NCBI GenBank assembly: GCA_040007095.1
Contig: JBDTVS010000148.1
Span: 1-24,631, forward strand
DNA: 24,631 bases
Reading direction: 5' to 3'
DNA from: JBDTVS01 sp040007095
Lineage (GTDB): Bacteria > Acidobacteriota > Vicinamibacteria > Vicinamibacterales > CAVVIG01
Part shown: piece after piece, positions 24,562 through 24,631 of the stretch
Layout: each line of letters opens with the position of its first letter
Numbering within the stretch: the stretch's first letter is position 1
Position numbers and translations under genes: made by a program
The notes under the pieces: model-generated
What the model was told of the DNA's origin: nothing
The model's database searches: none
What the model saw: only the letters and a program-made list of their open reading frames with translations

Positions 24562-24595
24562 TGTCCTGCGTTCGACGATTTAGTACACGACTTCC
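24558..24595 (+). repeat. Short dispersed repeat, right-edge copy
   Basis: This 38-bp stretch (CTAGTGTCCTGCGTTCGACG onward) is the inverted partner of 15-50. It includes the stop codon of the receiver-like ORF, so it lies exactly at the breakpoint of that gene. This suggests the end of an inserted element or of a repeat unit. Confidence 0.5.
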
Positions 24596-24631
24596 GGCGC
24601 GCGGCGCCCGCATGGCAAGGCGCGACGACCG

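Noticed and set aside
1..24631. CRISPR array, tRNA or rRNA genes
   Set aside because: No regularly spaced repeats, cloverleaf-like sequences or rRNA signature segments were found on reading either strand.

Overview
The window is a GC-rich bacterial segment of about 24.6 kb, most likely from an Acidobacteriota genome (perhaps Vicinamibacteria). The reasons are an Oar-like TonB-dependent receptor with an N-terminal carboxypeptidase-regulatory-like domain, membrane-anchored PQQ-type beta-propeller proteins, many secreted proteins of unknown function and frequent solitary genes on alternating strands. This assignment is inferred from gene content, not from a marker gene. No rRNA, tRNA or CRISPR array was recognised.

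Left part (1-4922): a copper-type (cupredoxin-like) lipoprotein on the minus strand; a 198-bp MITE-like element; a membrane-anchored PQQ-like beta-propeller protein followed by a class II cytochrome c; then an AraC-type regulator with a GyrI-like sensing domain. The first three genes suggest a cell-envelope redox function.

Middle-left (5011-9246): a secreted protein of unknown function; a two-gene toxin-antitoxin module whose toxin has a PIN domain and whose AT-rich promoter carries a 17-bp palindrome; and a large periplasmic protein made of three NTF2/SnoaL-like domains.

Middle (9660-14414): a minus-strand pair, a secreted two-domain cupin followed by a 1,024-residue TonB-dependent receptor. 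Upstream lie a likely decayed coding sequence, a short 19-bp-period tandem repeat containing TATAAT boxes, and a second, inverted copy of the MITE-like element.

Middle-right (14415-17915): a tightly coupled plus-strand operon encoding a TAXI-type solute-binding lipoprotein, a histidine kinase with a large extracytoplasmic domain and an OmpR-type response regulator. No TRAP permease is present, so the binding protein may be a ligand sensor for the kinase. The MITE copy sits between the probable promoter and the start codon of this operon.

Right part (18019-24631): a secreted TPR protein, the C-terminal stub of an NHL/beta-propeller gene, a secreted alpha/beta hydrolase, a convergent pair of a cupin and a secreted beta-rich protein, and a membrane-anchored ORF ending in a broken receiver domain. 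Both ends of the window lie in inverted copies of one short repeat, which may explain why the assembled sequence stops there.
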